A DNA stretch of 53,779 nt from Rugamonas violacea (GTDB taxonomy: Bacteria; Pseudomonadota; Gammaproteobacteria; Burkholderiales; Burkholderiaceae_D). A program made the position numbers and the translations under genes. Below the pieces are notes generated by a model. The model worked only from the letters and a program-made list of their open reading frames with translations. It was not told the origin of the DNA and made no database searches. The stretch is taken from the NCBI RefSeq assembly GCF_016461825.1, contig NZ_JAEMNU010000083.1, forward strand, positions 203,172-256,950, given 5' to 3'. Position 1 is the first letter of the stretch. Each line of letters opens with the position of its first letter. Below, piece by piece: positions 17,975-26,579 of the stretch.

Positions 17975-19516
17975 ATGACCATCATAAAGCAAGAAGACCT
18001 GATCGAATCCGTCGCCGCCGCCCTGCAATACATCAGCTACTACCACCCGGCCGACTATATCGAACACCTGGCGCGCGCCTATGACGCCGAGCAGAGCCCG
18101 GCGGCCAAGGACGCCATCGCGCAGATCCTGACCAACTCGCGCATGTGCGCCGAGGGCAAACGGCCGATCTGCCAGGACACCGGCATCGTCAACGTCTTCC
18201 TGAAGATCGGCATGGGTGTGCGCTTCGAGGGTTTCAGCGGCACGGTCACCGACGCGGTCAACGAGGGCGTGCGCCGGGCCTACAACTTCGACGACAACAA
18301 GCTGCGCGCCTCGATCGTCGCCGATCCGCAGTTCGACCGCAAGAACACCAAGGACAACACGCCGGCCGTGGTGCACATGGAGCTGGTCGAGGGCAACACG
18401 GTCGACGTCAAGGTCGCGGCCAAGGGCGGCGGTTCGGAGAACAAGACCAAGTTCGTCATGCTCAACCCGTCCGACTCGCTGGTCGACTGGGTCATGAAGA
18501 CCGTGCCGACCATGGGCGCCGGCTGGTGCCCGCCGGGCATGCTGGGCATCGGCATCGGCGGCACCGCCGAGAAGGCCATGCTGATGGCCAAGGAGGTGCT
18601 GATGGACGACATCGACATGTTCGACCTGAAAAAACGCGGCCCGCAAAACAAGCTCGAAGAGCTGCGCATCGAACTGTGCGACAAGGTCAACGCGCTGGGC
18701 ATCGGCGCCCAGGGCCTGGGCGGCCTGACCACCGTGCTCGACGTGAAGATCATGATGTACCCGACCCACGCCGCCTCCAAGCCGGTCGCCATGATCCCCA
18801 ACTGCGCCGCCACCCGCCACGCCCACTTCGTGCTGGACGGCTCGGGCGCGTCCTACATCACGCCGCCGCCGCTGTCGACCTGGCCCGAGGTGCACTGGAC
18901 GCCGGACACGGAAAAATCCAAGCGCGTCGACCTCGACACGCTGACCACGGAAGAAGTGGCGTCGTGGAAGCCGGGCCAAACCCTGCTGCTGAACGGTAAA
19001 ATGCTGACCGGCCGCGACGCCGCGCACAAGCGCATCCAGGACATGCTGGCCAAGGGCGAGCCGCTGCCGGTCGACTTCACCAACCGCGTCATCTACTACG
19101 TCGGCCCGGTCGATCCGGTGCGCGACGAGGCGGTCGGCCCGGCCGGCCCGACCACCGCCACCCGCATGGACAAGTTCACCGACATGATGCTGGAGCAGAC
19201 CGGCCTGATCGCCATGATCGGCAAGGCCGAGCGCGGCCCGGTCGCCATCGAGTCGATCCAGAAGCACAAGTCGGCCTACCTGATGGCCGTCGGCGGCGCC
19301 GCCTACCTGGTGTCGAAAGCCATCAAGAGCGCCAAGGTGCTCGGCTTCGCCGACATGGGCATGGAAGCGATCTACGAGTTCGACGTGGTCGACATGCCGG
19401 TCACCGTGGCGGTCGACGCCGCCGGCACCTCGGTGCACAACACCGGCCCGGCGGAATGGAAGGCCAAGATCGAAAAGCTGAGCAGCGTCAGCGCGATCCC
19501 CGTCGTCACCGCCTAA
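17975..19516 (+). CDS. Class I fumarate hydratase (iron-sulfur, FumA/FumB type)
   Basis: A 513-aa single-chain fumarase that interconverts fumarate and malate in the TCA cycle. The three cluster ligands expected for a [4Fe-4S] dehydratase are visible: Cys66 in ICQDTG, Cys185 in GAGWCPPG and Cys277 in NCAATRH. Alpha- and beta-type domains are fused in one polypeptide, as in FumA. Class I enzymes are oxygen- and superoxide-sensitive. GCGAGAACACC upstream is a weak ribosome site. A GC-rich hairpin without a T-run lies at about 19531-19562 and may end the transcript. Confidence 0.96.
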   Translation: MTIIKQEDLIESVAAALQYISYYHPADYIEHLARAYDAEQSPAAKDAIAQILTNSRMCAEGKRPICQDTGIVNVFLKIGMGVRFEGFSGTVTDAVNEGVRRAYNFDDNKLRASIVADPQFDRKNTKDNTPAVVHMELVEGNTVDVKVAAKGGGSENKTKFVMLNPSDSLVDWVMKTVPTMGAGWCPPGMLGIGIGGTAEKAMLMAKEVLMDDIDMFDLKKRGPQNKLEELRIELCDKVNALGIGAQGLGGLTTVLDVKIMMYPTHAASKPVAMIPNCAATRHAHFVLDGSGASYITPPPLSTWPEVHWTPDTEKSKRVDLDTLTTEEVASWKPGQTLLLNGKMLTGRDAAHKRIQDMLAKGEPLPVDFTNRVIYYVGPVDPVRDEAVGPAGPTTATRMDKFTDMMLEQTGLIAMIGKAERGPVAIESIQKHKSAYLMAVGGAAYLVSKAIKSAKVLGFADMGMEAIYEFDVVDMPVTVAVDAAGTSVHNTGPAEWKAKIEKLSSVSAIPVVTA

Positions 19517-19580
19517 GCAACCCACCCGGCCCCGCCGCGCGCCCGTGCGCGGGCGGCGGGCGCCTTGTCCGGACACGAAC

Positions 19581-20432
19581 TTGATTTCCTCCCTCCCCTT
19601 TGCGCCGCCGTTCGCCACGCCCGCCGACGCCCCCGTCGGCGTGTTCGACTCCGGCGTCGGCGGCCTGTCGGTGCTGCGCCACATCCGCGCCCAGCTGCCC
19701 GACGAGCACCTGCTGTACTTCGCCGACTCGGCCTACGCCCCGTACGGCGCGCAGACCGAGGCGGTGCTGACCGAGCGTTCGCTGGCCATCGCCGCCTTCC
19801 TGGTCGGGCGCGGCGCCAAGGCGCTGGTGGTGGCCTGCAACACCGCCACCATCGCCGGCATCAAGGCGGTGCGCGCGCGCTATCCGCAATTGCCGGTGGT
19901 CGGCGTCGAACCCGGCCTCAAGCCGGGCGCCGCCGCCAGCGGCAACGGCAAGGTCGCCGTGCTGGCCACCGCCAGCGCGCTGCGCGGCGAAAAATTCCTC
20001 TCGCTGCGCGAGCAGATCAGCGCGGCCACCGGCGTCAGCTTCCACCTGCAACCCTGCGTCGGCCTGGCCGACCAGATCGACAAGGGCGAGCTCGACACGC
20101 CGGCCACCCGCGCCCTGCTGGAGCGCTACATCGCGCCGCTGATCGCCGAGGGCGTCGACACGCTGGTGCTCGGCTGCACCCACTACCCCTTCGTGCTCGC
20201 CGGCATACAGGCGGTGGTGCGCGCCCACACCGCCGCGCCGGTCAGCGTGCTCGACACCGGCGAAGCCGTGGCGCGCCAGCTCAGCCGCCTGCTCGAGGCG
20301 GCCGGCCTGCGCCGCGCCGGCGGAACGCCGGCCGGCTTGCACGGCTACACCAGCGCCGCCGCCGCGTCGTTGAGCGGACCGTTCGCCGGCCTGCTGGGGC
20401 TGACGCCGCCGGTGACGGCGGTGTCGGTCTAG
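19581..20432 (+). CDS. murI: Glutamate racemase
   Basis: Converts L- to D-glutamate for peptidoglycan. The two catalytic cysteines are present: VVACNTAT (Cys86) and LGCTHYPFV (Cys199), together with the N-terminal VGVFDSGVGGLSVLR. There is no ATG before the conserved start of the fold. TTG at 19581 gives 283 aa and has GGA 8-10 bases upstream; GTG at 19545 would add 12 residues. The start is therefore uncertain. The gene lies 64 bases after fumarase and just upstream of the tRNA-His pair. Confidence 0.94.
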   Translation: MISSLPFAPPFATPADAPVGVFDSGVGGLSVLRHIRAQLPDEHLLYFADSAYAPYGAQTEAVLTERSLAIAAFLVGRGAKALVVACNTATIAGIKAVRARYPQLPVVGVEPGLKPGAAASGNGKVAVLATASALRGEKFLSLREQISAATGVSFHLQPCVGLADQIDKGELDTPATRALLERYIAPLIAEGVDTLVLGCTHYPFVLAGIQAVVRAHTAAPVSVLDTGEAVARQLSRLLEAAGLRRAGGTPAGLHGYTSAAAASLSGPFAGLLGLTPPVTAVSV

Positions 20433-20469
20433 GCCGATTTGCCATTTTTGCGAAAAACCGCATTAAGGT

Positions 20470-20498
20470 TTGCGTGTTTCAAAACTGGCTTGTATAAT
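20470..20498 (+). promoter_or_regulatory. Promoter of the first tRNA-His
   Basis: TTGCGT (20470-20475) and TATAAT (20493-20498) are separated by 17 bp, an almost ideal sigma-70 promoter, with transcription start expected about 35 bases before the mature tRNA. Confidence 0.8.
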
Positions 20499-20541
20499 TC
20501 GGCACCTGTCTACGAAACACCGTAGACAACGCAGTATCAGT

Positions 20542-20618
20542 GGTGGCTGTAGCTCAGTTGGTAGAGTCCAGGATTGTGATTCCTGTTGTCGTGGGTTCGA
20601 GCCCCATCAGCCACCCCA
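20542..20618 (+). tRNA. tRNA-His (GTG), copy 1
   Basis: A complete cloverleaf with encoded G at -1 opposite C73, acceptor GTGGCTG/CAGCCAC, anticodon stem CAGGA/TCCTG with loop TTGTGAT (anticodon GTG), and T-loop TTCGAGC with CCA encoded. It is identical to the copy 172 bp downstream. Confidence 0.97.
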
Positions 20619-20640
20619 AAGAATTCGCAGCAAATAATGA

Positions 20641-20670
20641 GGTTGCAAGTTCATGCTTGCAGCCTTTTTT
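20641..20670 (+). terminator. Terminator of tRNA-His copy 1
   Basis: Nine-bp stem GGTTGCAAG/CTTGCAGCC (one G-T pair), a 6-base loop and a T6 run at 20665-20670. Confidence 0.85.
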
Positions 20671-20713
20671 ATTTCCCGCAGCAGAGTATCGTAGTAGATC
20701 GCGCAGTACCAGT

Positions 20714-20790
20714 GGTGGCTGTAGCTCAGTTGGTAGAGTCCAGGATTGTGATTCCTGTTGTCGTGGGTTCGAGCCCCATCAGCCACCCCA
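20714..20790 (+). tRNA. tRNA-His (GTG), copy 2
   Basis: Identical in sequence to copy 1 over all 77 bases; upstream similarity covers only about 15-20 further bases. I see no clear TTGACA/TATAAT promoter in the 40 bases before it, and a terminator separates the two copies. Its expression therefore depends on read-through or a weak promoter. Confidence 0.97.
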
Positions 20791-20808
20791 AGAATATGTA
20801 GGAATATC

Positions 20809-20845
20809 AAAGAGTTACACGCTTCGGCTTGTAGCTCTTTTTTGT
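20809..20845 (+). terminator. Terminator of tRNA-His copy 2
   Basis: Stem AAAGAGTTACA/TGTAGCTCTTT (one G-T pair) followed by a T-rich run. The sequence is unrelated to the first terminator, so the two copies have independent 3' flanks. Confidence 0.8.
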
Positions 20846-20871
20846 TTCTGCGGACCTCCGCCCGGAGAAGA

Positions 20872-21005
20872 ACGCCGCTGACACTCCCAATACCCCTTAC
20901 CAATGCCTCAGCGAAGCGCACTGGCGGCTCATGCAGGCCGCCTTCGTAGCGACTGATCCGCGCGCCGCTTGACGATTCCTCCAGCCCCGCCAACCTGCTG
21001 CGCAA
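20872..21005 (-). pseudogene. Fragment of an XRE-family helix-turn-helix regulator
   Basis: The minus strand encodes LRSRLAGLEESSSGARISRY, then EGGLHEPPVRFAEAL. This is the middle of a Cro/C1-type HTH domain of the kind that normally reads LAGLEESSASARISRYExGxHEP. The upstream half of the domain and a start codon are missing, and the frame runs on into unrelated sequence. Such regulators are common in phages and islands, which fits the tRNA-associated position. Confidence 0.6.
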
Positions 21006-21158
21006 GCGCGCAGGCGTTGCCGATTCTGCCCCCCCCTAGCAAATCGGCTGCCCGCATAGATTATTAATTAAGCAAGTCTAATAATTGCTCAATTTATTTT
21101 CGACAATAATTGCATATGTTACAATTGACAGTGAGAAAACTATTATTTAACTATTGCA

Positions 21159-23663
21159 ATGAATTTGACAAAACTTACCCTCGTTTGCGCCCTGACTTCC
21201 GCTTTGACCGCCTGCGGTGGCGGCGGGGGTGGCAATCCCTCTACTCCTGACGTGGGTCCTGTCGCCACACCGTCCCGCACCATTAGCGGCGTGGCCGCCA
21301 AGGGCCTCATCAAGGACGGCATCGTCAATGTTTATGCCTACGACGCCGCCGGCAACCGCTCCGCGGCGCCGGTCGCCACCGGACGCACGTCCAAAACCGA
21401 CGGCAGTTATTCGGTCAACCTGGGCACCCGCACCGGCTTGTTCACCGTGGAAGTGAGCGCCGACGCGGCCACCACCATGGAAGACGAGTACAGCGGCACG
21501 ATTGCCATGCCCGCCACGATGACGATGCGCAGCCTGGTCCAGCTCGACAGCGGCAGCAACAACAACGCGACCGGCCACGTGACGCCGTTCACCGACATGC
21601 TGGTGACGGCGGCGATGAGCGCCGGCACGGCAAGCAGCCTGACCGCGGCAAACGTGGCGTCGGCGCAGACCGAAGTCACCAAGGTTCTCGGTTTCAATCC
21701 GCTGACCACCAAGCCGCTCAATTCCAATAGCGATGCGGCGGCCAATACGACCGATGCGTCGGAAAAATTGCAGTCCGTGGCATTGGCAGCGATCTCGCAG
21801 ATTGCTCACGCCAGCGGTATGGGATGCGCCGGTACGCCCGGTGAAAAAGTCAAATGCGCAGTCACCGCGACGACCGGCACCGTGACGATGAAAAACGGGA
21901 CCGTCAGCATTGGCGGCGGCGCGAAAGCAGCCCTGCTCACCGCGCTGACGGCAGTGGCCAACGATGCTACCGTCAACAAAACAACGCTGAAGACGCTGGA
22001 TGGCCAAAAGCTGTTCTCCGACGTGGCTATCAATACCCCGACGCCTGTTCCGACACCGACGCCGACACCTACTCCAACGCCGACTCCGACGCCTACACCA
22101 ACTCCGACTCCGACGCCTGTGCCGACGCCAACGCCGACGCCGACGCCAGTTCCAACGCCTACGCCAACGCCGGTTCCAACACCTACGCCGACGCCGGTTC
22201 CAACGCCGACTCCTACGCCAACGCCGACGCCTACGCCTACGCCGACACCGGCCAATCCGGTGGCCGACACGAAAGCCCTGTTCGCCAGTTTGCGCACCAA
22301 CCTGCAAGCATGGTCGGACGCAAACAAGGACGGCGGCGGCCTGCGCAACAGCCTGGACGCGATGAAAGCCGATTTCGACAGCGCCGTATCGCCGCTGGAT
22401 CAGGACCTGGCCGACTGGATCATCGTCTCCGGTCACGGCATCAAGCTCTACAACGACTTTATCCAGAAAAAATCCACGGCCATTACCGTCAACGACGGCT
22501 CGACAGAGTTGTCGTTCAGTTCGTGCACGCTTTACAAAGATGCGGCGGCGACCATCGCCATGACGAATAGCGACCTGTCGTCGGTGACGCCGAAGAGCGT
22601 CTCCTGCACGCTGAACGGTAGAATCGTCGAAGGATCGGAACGCAGCACAAGCAATGGATATACCCGCGCCATGATCGGCAGAAGCATCACGCTGGCGCCT
22701 GCGGCCAGCAGCAATTTCATCTACGCCGCCCAGACACGGCGCTTGACGCAGGAATACCAAAAGGGTCAATGGGGCGTCCCTTACAACATCCGGACCTTGA
22801 GCGGCTACACGGCCGTAGGCAGCGCGGCGAGCGGCACCATCAGCTATGCGATGAACGGCAACGCCGTCACCTCCGCGCTGATTGAAGGCACCATGCCCGC
22901 GCGCACCGACGCCAGCGGCGTTGCGCTCACCGACTACGAAACGTGGAAGGTCAGTACCACCACCACGGCCGAAGCGGGAGGCATCAACAACTACGCGTTC
23001 TCCGGCACCGTCGGCGCGGTCAAGAATGGCGCGACGCTAGGCAGCGTCAAGATCGCCAATACATCCTTCGTCCGGGCGTCTAACAACGGCGGCACGTATC
23101 GCGTCACCGAAGGCAAGCTGGGCATCGAAGTCGCGACGGCCAGCAGCACCGTCAGCGGCACCCTGTCCCTGAGCAAATTCGATACCGACAAACACGGCAA
23201 CCGCTACCTGCCGAACTACGCGCAGTTCACCGGCAGCTTCACCAACAGCCGTTCAGAGAACTTCAACGGCGTCATCACGGCCGAAGCATCGAACTACAAA
23301 AACTACGATAGCACCGCGCCGCTGTCGGCGACCAATTTCGTCCTGGCCAGCGCATCGTTCAAGGGCAGCCTGAAAATTGTCAGCCGTCCAACGCTGGCCA
23401 TCACGTTTGCCGCCCGCACCACCGGCTACAAGACCGCCGAGTTCAACGCCACCTACAACGACGGCGCGAACGCGATCTCCTTCGATGGCAACAACGCGCT
23501 GCCAAGAACGGTCCATATCGCCAGCGCAACGGGCGTCACGGTCACGCTGGTCGACGGCGCCAAGTACCTCGACGCCTACAAGAACAACAGCAAAACAGCG
23601 CTGATCAATACCAGCAACAGGATGATCAACTACATCGATGGCAGCTTCGAGACATTGAACTGA
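21159..23663 (+). CDS. Large outer-membrane lipoprotein with Pro-Thr linker
   Basis: An 834-aa predicted lipoprotein: [19 protein letters not shown] gives a lipobox (LTAC, lipidated Cys19) followed by a Gly run. Residues about 40-290 form an N-terminal region with a carboxypeptidase-regulatory-like beta segment ([20 protein letters not shown]). Residues 293-364 are a nearly pure Thr-Pro/Val-Pro linker. Residues 365-834 form a beta-rich C-terminal domain that I do not recognise, rich in Ser, Thr and Asn. A stiff linker between two domains suggests a surface-displayed protein. The 5' region is AT-rich with no clear ribosome site. It is 5 bases from the outer-membrane barrel gene, so the two products probably act together. 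It lies inside a segment bounded by tRNA-His 3' repeats. Confidence 0.85.
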   Translation: MNLTKLTLVCALTSALTACGGGGGGNPSTPDVGPVATPSRTISGVAAKGLIKDGIVNVYAYDAAGNRSAAPVATGRTSKTDGSYSVNLGTRTGLFTVEVSADAATTMEDEYSGTIAMPATMTMRSLVQLDSGSNNNATGHVTPFTDMLVTAAMSAGTASSLTAANVASAQTEVTKVLGFNPLTTKPLNSNSDAAANTTDASEKLQSVALAAISQIAHASGMGCAGTPGEKVKCAVTATTGTVTMKNGTVSIGGGAKAALLTALTAVANDATVNKTTLKTLDGQKLFSDVAINTPTPVPTPTPTPTPTPTPTPTPTPTPTPVPTPTPTPTPVPTPTPTPVPTPTPTPVPTPTPTPTPTPTPTPTPANPVADTKALFASLRTNLQAWSDANKDGGGLRNSLDAMKADFDSAVSPLDQDLADWIIVSGHGIKLYNDFIQKKSTAITVNDGSTELSFSSCTLYKDAAATIAMTNSDLSSVTPKSVSCTLNGRIVEGSERSTSNGYTRAMIGRSITLAPAASSNFIYAAQTRRLTQEYQKGQWGVPYNIRTLSGYTAVGSAASGTISYAMNGNAVTSALIEGTMPARTDASGVALTDYETWKVSTTTTAEAGGINNYAFSGTVGAVKNGATLGSVKIANTSFVRASNNGGTYRVTEGKLGIEVATASSTVSGTLSLSKFDTDKHGNRYLPNYAQFTGSFTNSRSENFNGVITAEASNYKNYDSTAPLSATNFVLASASFKGSLKIVSRPTLAITFAARTTGYKTAEFNATYNDGANAISFDGNNALPRTVHIASATGVTVTLVDGAKYLDAYKNNSKTALINTSNRMINYIDGSFETLN
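22035..22250 (+). repeat. Thr-Pro/Val-Pro tandem dipeptide coding repeat
   Basis: 216 bp encode 72 residues of alternating Thr-Pro with Val-Pro at several positions. Third codon bases vary (CCG/CCT/CCA, ACG/ACA/ACT), so the tract is older than a fresh slippage product. Longer sub-repeats are still visible and length change in units of 6 bp would stay in frame. Confidence 0.92.
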
Positions 23664-23668
23664 CCATC

Positions 23669-24796
23669 ATGCGTTTGATTTCCTTACTGGGCGCCCTGCT
23701 TGCTGCAAGCGGGGCCGCCGCGCAAACGTCCGTCGCCGACAGCGACATCGCACTGCATGCGCCAAGCAGCGCCTGGCAACCCTACGCCAAGGCGCAAGTC
23801 TGGGCAGTCTACGATGCCGTGCCGATCCGCGAACTGGGCCGCGACTGGGGCGCCAACTACGCCCCGCACAACGGCCGCAACGTCTTCCTGCAGCGGGACC
23901 GCGTGGAATTCGGCGTGGAGAAAAACGGCTGGCGCATCGGCGCGGAATACCGGCTGGAACTGTCGCTGGAGGCGAACCGCGATACGGTGGACATGTACCA
24001 TGTCTACCAGAGCCACAAGACGCCCGACAAGGCACGCGATTTCGCCGCGGACGCCCAGTCGAAACAGTGGGCGGCGGCCGGCGCGCGCGTGGGCCGCACC
24101 TTCGCCCTGCCCGACCAAGGCGCCGGCAATCCCCTGCTGATGGTGTCGGCCTCCGTGTACGGGCACGCCCGCAATCGCGACAGCGGCGCGTCCGGCACGG
24201 TGAGCTACAAACCCGATACCGCCTACCGGATCGACGGAACGTATGCGAATTCGAATACGGGCTACACCTATCCGTTCATGCCGGAGGCGACGCAAAAATC
24301 GTCCGGCGCGAGTATCTCGGCCGCCCTGCAATGGCCGCTGAGCAGCCAGCTCACCGCCAATCTGGCGGTCAACGACTTGTGGAGCCGCATGCGTTGGACC
24401 AATTTGCCGTCGCTGGTGAAACGCATCGCCTCCGACGTGCGCACGGTCGACAGCGACGGCTACATCAACTACAAGCCGAAGATCGTCGGGCAGAGCAGCC
24501 TGATCGAGCGCACCAGCAGCATCGGCGCCAGCACCGCGCTGAACCTGACTTACCAGGTCGGGCAATGGGCTGCGCGGATTGGCGCGCAGCGCATCGCCGG
24601 CACCACCATCCCGGAAGTCGTCGGCAGCTACGCCAGCCGGTGGGGAACGGTCAGCGCCAGCTACGACACGCGTTTCAAGATGATGGGGCTGGGATATGAG
24701 CACGGCCCGCTCCGTCTACGCGTGCGTACCGATAGTTTGCCGTTCAGCGAGGCGCGCGCATTCAGCCTGGAGACAGCCATGCATTTTGCGTTGTAA
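23669..24796 (+). CDS. Predicted outer-membrane beta-barrel protein
   Basis: A 375-aa exported protein of unknown function: signal peptide MRLISLLGALLAASGAAAQ, then alternating hydrophobic/polar strands throughout, rich in Tyr, Trp, Arg and Ser, as in outer-membrane barrels. Typical strand-like pieces are NGWRIGAEYRLELSL, TVSASYDTRFKMMGLGYEHG and the end SLETAMHFAL. The last residue is Leu, not the usual Phe. It follows the lipoprotein gene after 5 bases, so they form one transcription unit. It may anchor, export or assemble with the lipoprotein. I know of no specific family for it. Confidence 0.7.
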   Translation: MRLISLLGALLAASGAAAQTSVADSDIALHAPSSAWQPYAKAQVWAVYDAVPIRELGRDWGANYAPHNGRNVFLQRDRVEFGVEKNGWRIGAEYRLELSLEANRDTVDMYHVYQSHKTPDKARDFAADAQSKQWAAAGARVGRTFALPDQGAGNPLLMVSASVYGHARNRDSGASGTVSYKPDTAYRIDGTYANSNTGYTYPFMPEATQKSSGASISAALQWPLSSQLTANLAVNDLWSRMRWTNLPSLVKRIASDVRTVDSDGYINYKPKIVGQSSLIERTSSIGASTALNLTYQVGQWAARIGAQRIAGTTIPEVVGSYASRWGTVSASYDTRFKMMGLGYEHGPLRLRVRTDSLPFSEARAFSLETAMHFAL

Positions 24797-24812
24797 TAAA
24801 TTGCCATTCGTT

Positions 24813-24853
24813 GATTCCTGTTGTCGTGGATTCAAGCCCCCTCAGCCCCCTTC
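24813..24853 (+). repeat. Degenerate third copy of the tRNA-His 3' end (att-like direct repeat)
   Basis: GATTCCTGTTGTCGTGG matches the anticodon-arm to T-stem part of the two intact tRNA-His genes exactly. The following T-loop and acceptor region matches with about four substitutions, in the same orientation. No 5' half is present. A 3'-end tRNA repeat about 4 kb downstream of the intact gene is what integration of a mobile element leaves behind. Confidence 0.75.
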
Positions 24854-24872
24854 CATGGAATGCAAGCACTTA

Positions 24873-24897
24873 GCCCATCTTTCGAGATGGACTTTTT
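24873..24897 (+). terminator. Rho-independent terminator after the barrel gene
   Basis: Stem CCATCT/AGATGG closed by a stable TTCG tetraloop and followed by ACTTTTT. It ends the lipoprotein/barrel unit, or is a relic of a tRNA-His terminator. The remaining bases up to 25129 are AT-richer; I see no gene there. Confidence 0.75.
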
Positions 24898-25129
24898 GCG
24901 TTCTAGATCCAATATTTTTCATGTAGCCGCCGTGCGCGTCCATCCACTACGCCCCATTTACGTTCGCCGCCATATTCGATTCGCCCTATGCGGAGCGACA
25001 GTGGAAGGCGGCTCAACCGCCTGACGGTAACAGGCAGCTGATTTTTCCTTTGAGCAACACTGAGTTCTTCATGAACGTTGAATCGTGTTAAAATTTTTCC
25101 AATATTGCACTTTCAGAACCGGAGATAAC

Positions 25130-25969
25130 ATGAGTACCCTGCATAACATCACCCCTTTTCGTCAAATGAAGAACGCCTATGCCAGCCTGCTATCCTTGGC
25201 GAATTCGGCCAAGGAAATCAGTACCGCCGTGGCGCGCCTGTCGGCAACCGCGCCGGCAGGCACTGTGTCCAGCGAGCCGACCGGGGTGAGCATCTACGAC
25301 CGCCTAGGTTGCCGGTTGTTGCTGGATCCTTCGTCGCTGGTAGATCGCTGTGTGATTAACCAGGGAAGCTGGGAGCCCGAGCAGGTGGCGTACTTCCTGC
25401 AACTTGCCGAGCGCTTCCGCGGCAAGGAGAAAACGGCATTTCTCGATATCGGCGCTTATTGGGGCATGTATTCCCTGCTGTTTGCAAAAGCGGGGCTGGC
25501 TAGCGAGATTTTCGCTTTCGAGGCGGACCGGCATAACTTTGCGCAGCTGCAATCGAATGTCTTCCTCAACGGCGCGGCGCGTCAAATCAAGGCGTTTAAC
25601 AAGGCCGTATCGGAGAGCGATCATCTGATGTACGCCTGGGATAGCACCAGCCATCCCGACGGCAACCGCGGCGGCGTTGGCATGGTGCATCAGGGTTTCG
25701 AGTACGCCACCATGGAAGTTGACGGAGTAACCCTCGATTCCTTCCTCGGCTTGAAAGACAGGAACCTGATCGTGAAGATTGACGTCGAAGGGCATGAGCA
25801 GCACGTTTTGCTGGGCATGGAACGTACCGTGAAGGAAAACCGGATACTGATGCAGGTCGAAGTGTACGAGCCGCAGCAGCCGGTGACCTTCGCTATTCTG
25901 GAGCGGATGGGACTGCGCCGCATTCACCAGATCGACCACGACTTCTACTACACCAACATCGACATGTAA
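25130..25969 (+). CDS. FkbM family methyltransferase
   Basis: A 279-aa protein with a SAM-dependent Rossmann core: FLDIGAYWGMYSLLFA (motif I), FAFEADRHNFAQLQSN (acidic end of strand 2) and IVKIDVEGHEQHVLLGME (the FkbM signature). FkbM enzymes O-methylate sugars, glycans or natural products. The acceptor here is unknown; the first 60 residues are less conserved. The start is supported by GGAG at 25121-25124. It stands alone, just outside the tRNA-His repeat segment, with its own upstream region. Confidence 0.9.
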   Translation: MSTLHNITPFRQMKNAYASLLSLANSAKEISTAVARLSATAPAGTVSSEPTGVSIYDRLGCRLLLDPSSLVDRCVINQGSWEPEQVAYFLQLAERFRGKEKTAFLDIGAYWGMYSLLFAKAGLASEIFAFEADRHNFAQLQSNVFLNGAARQIKAFNKAVSESDHLMYAWDSTSHPDGNRGGVGMVHQGFEYATMEVDGVTLDSFLGLKDRNLIVKIDVEGHEQHVLLGMERTVKENRILMQVEVYEPQQPVTFAILERMGLRRIHQIDHDFYYTNIDM

Positions 25970-26020
25970 TCCGGGTTCAGCACTGGGGCACGGCCCGCCA
26001 GTGCTGGCCATAGCACGTAA

Positions 26021-26049
26021 ATGCGAATGATTCTTGTTATTATTCGCAT
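26021..26049 (+). promoter_or_regulatory. Fur-box-like inverted repeat upstream of the sigma factor gene
   Basis: Perfect 8-bp arms ATGCGAAT (26021-26028) and ATTCGCAT (26042-26049) flank an AT-rich centre GATTCTTGTTATT. Composition and position, ending 11 bases before the sigma factor ATG, fit iron-dependent repression by Fur. Confidence 0.6.
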
Positions 26050-26060
26050 CAATTGCTATC

Positions 26061-26579
26061 ATGCCTCCTTTTGAGGGATGCGACGCGGTGCTCGAACGTT
26101 ACTACCAGGAACTGCTGCGCTTGATGGCGCGCGCCACCGGCTGCCGCGACAAGGCGCAGGATGTCGTGCAGGAAGCCTACGCCCGCGTGCTGACGTCCGG
26201 CCGGGGCGGCGACTCGGCCGAGCCCGGCAGCCACGAGCGCGCCCTGCTCTACGTAACGGCGCGCAACATCGTGATCGACCAGCAGCGCCAGAGCCTGATC
26301 CGGCGCCACGAGGACCTCGCCCTGCACGAGCCGCGCGCGCCGCGCGCCGACGAACCAGAACAACGACTGGCCGACCGGCAGCACATGGAACACTTGCTTG
26401 CGATCATAGAAAACCTGCCGCCACGCTGCCGCCAGGCCTTCGCCCTGTACAAGTTCGACGGCCTCAGCCATGTCGAGATCGCCGCGCAGATGGGCATCTC
26501 CGTCAACATGGTGGAGAAGCACATCATCAAGGCGATGGTCGCCTGCAAGAAGGCGCTGGCCGGGGAGCTGTCGGCATGA
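26061..26579 (+). CDS. ECF sigma factor, FecI/HasI type
   Basis: A 172-aa extracytoplasmic-function sigma factor. Region 2 (YYQELLRLMARATGCRDKAQ and QEAYARVL) lies at residues about 10-45, and region 4 with the helix-turn-helix (HVEIAAQMGISVNMVEKHII) at about 135-160. In this family the sigma factor directs transcription of the adjacent TonB-dependent receptor when the receptor senses its ligand at the surface. It overlaps the FecR gene by ATGA. The Fur-like palindrome just upstream suggests iron control. No good ribosome site is visible at 26061; an in-frame TTG at 26034 lies inside the palindrome. Confidence 0.93.
   Translation: MPPFEGCDAVLERYYQELLRLMARATGCRDKAQDVVQEAYARVLTSGRGGDSAEPGSHERALLYVTARNIVIDQQRQSLIRRHEDLALHEPRAPRADEPEQRLADRQHMEHLLAIIENLPPRCRQAFALYKFDGLSHVEIAAQMGISVNMVEKHIIKAMVACKKALAGELSA

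Noticed and set aside
17171..19684. 837-codon minus-strand open frame
   Set aside because: Antisense to the UPF0114 and fumarase genes; composition is that of a shadow frame (Gly/Val/His/Asp-rich).
20540..20881. Open frames over the tRNA-His genes (VAQLVESRIVIPVVVGSS)
   Set aside because: They are translations of the two tRNA genes themselves, repeated once per copy, without ribosome sites.
22035..22250. Repeat array considered as CRISPR
   Set aside because: Units are 6 bp dipeptide codons in a continuous reading frame, with no spacers and no cas genes.
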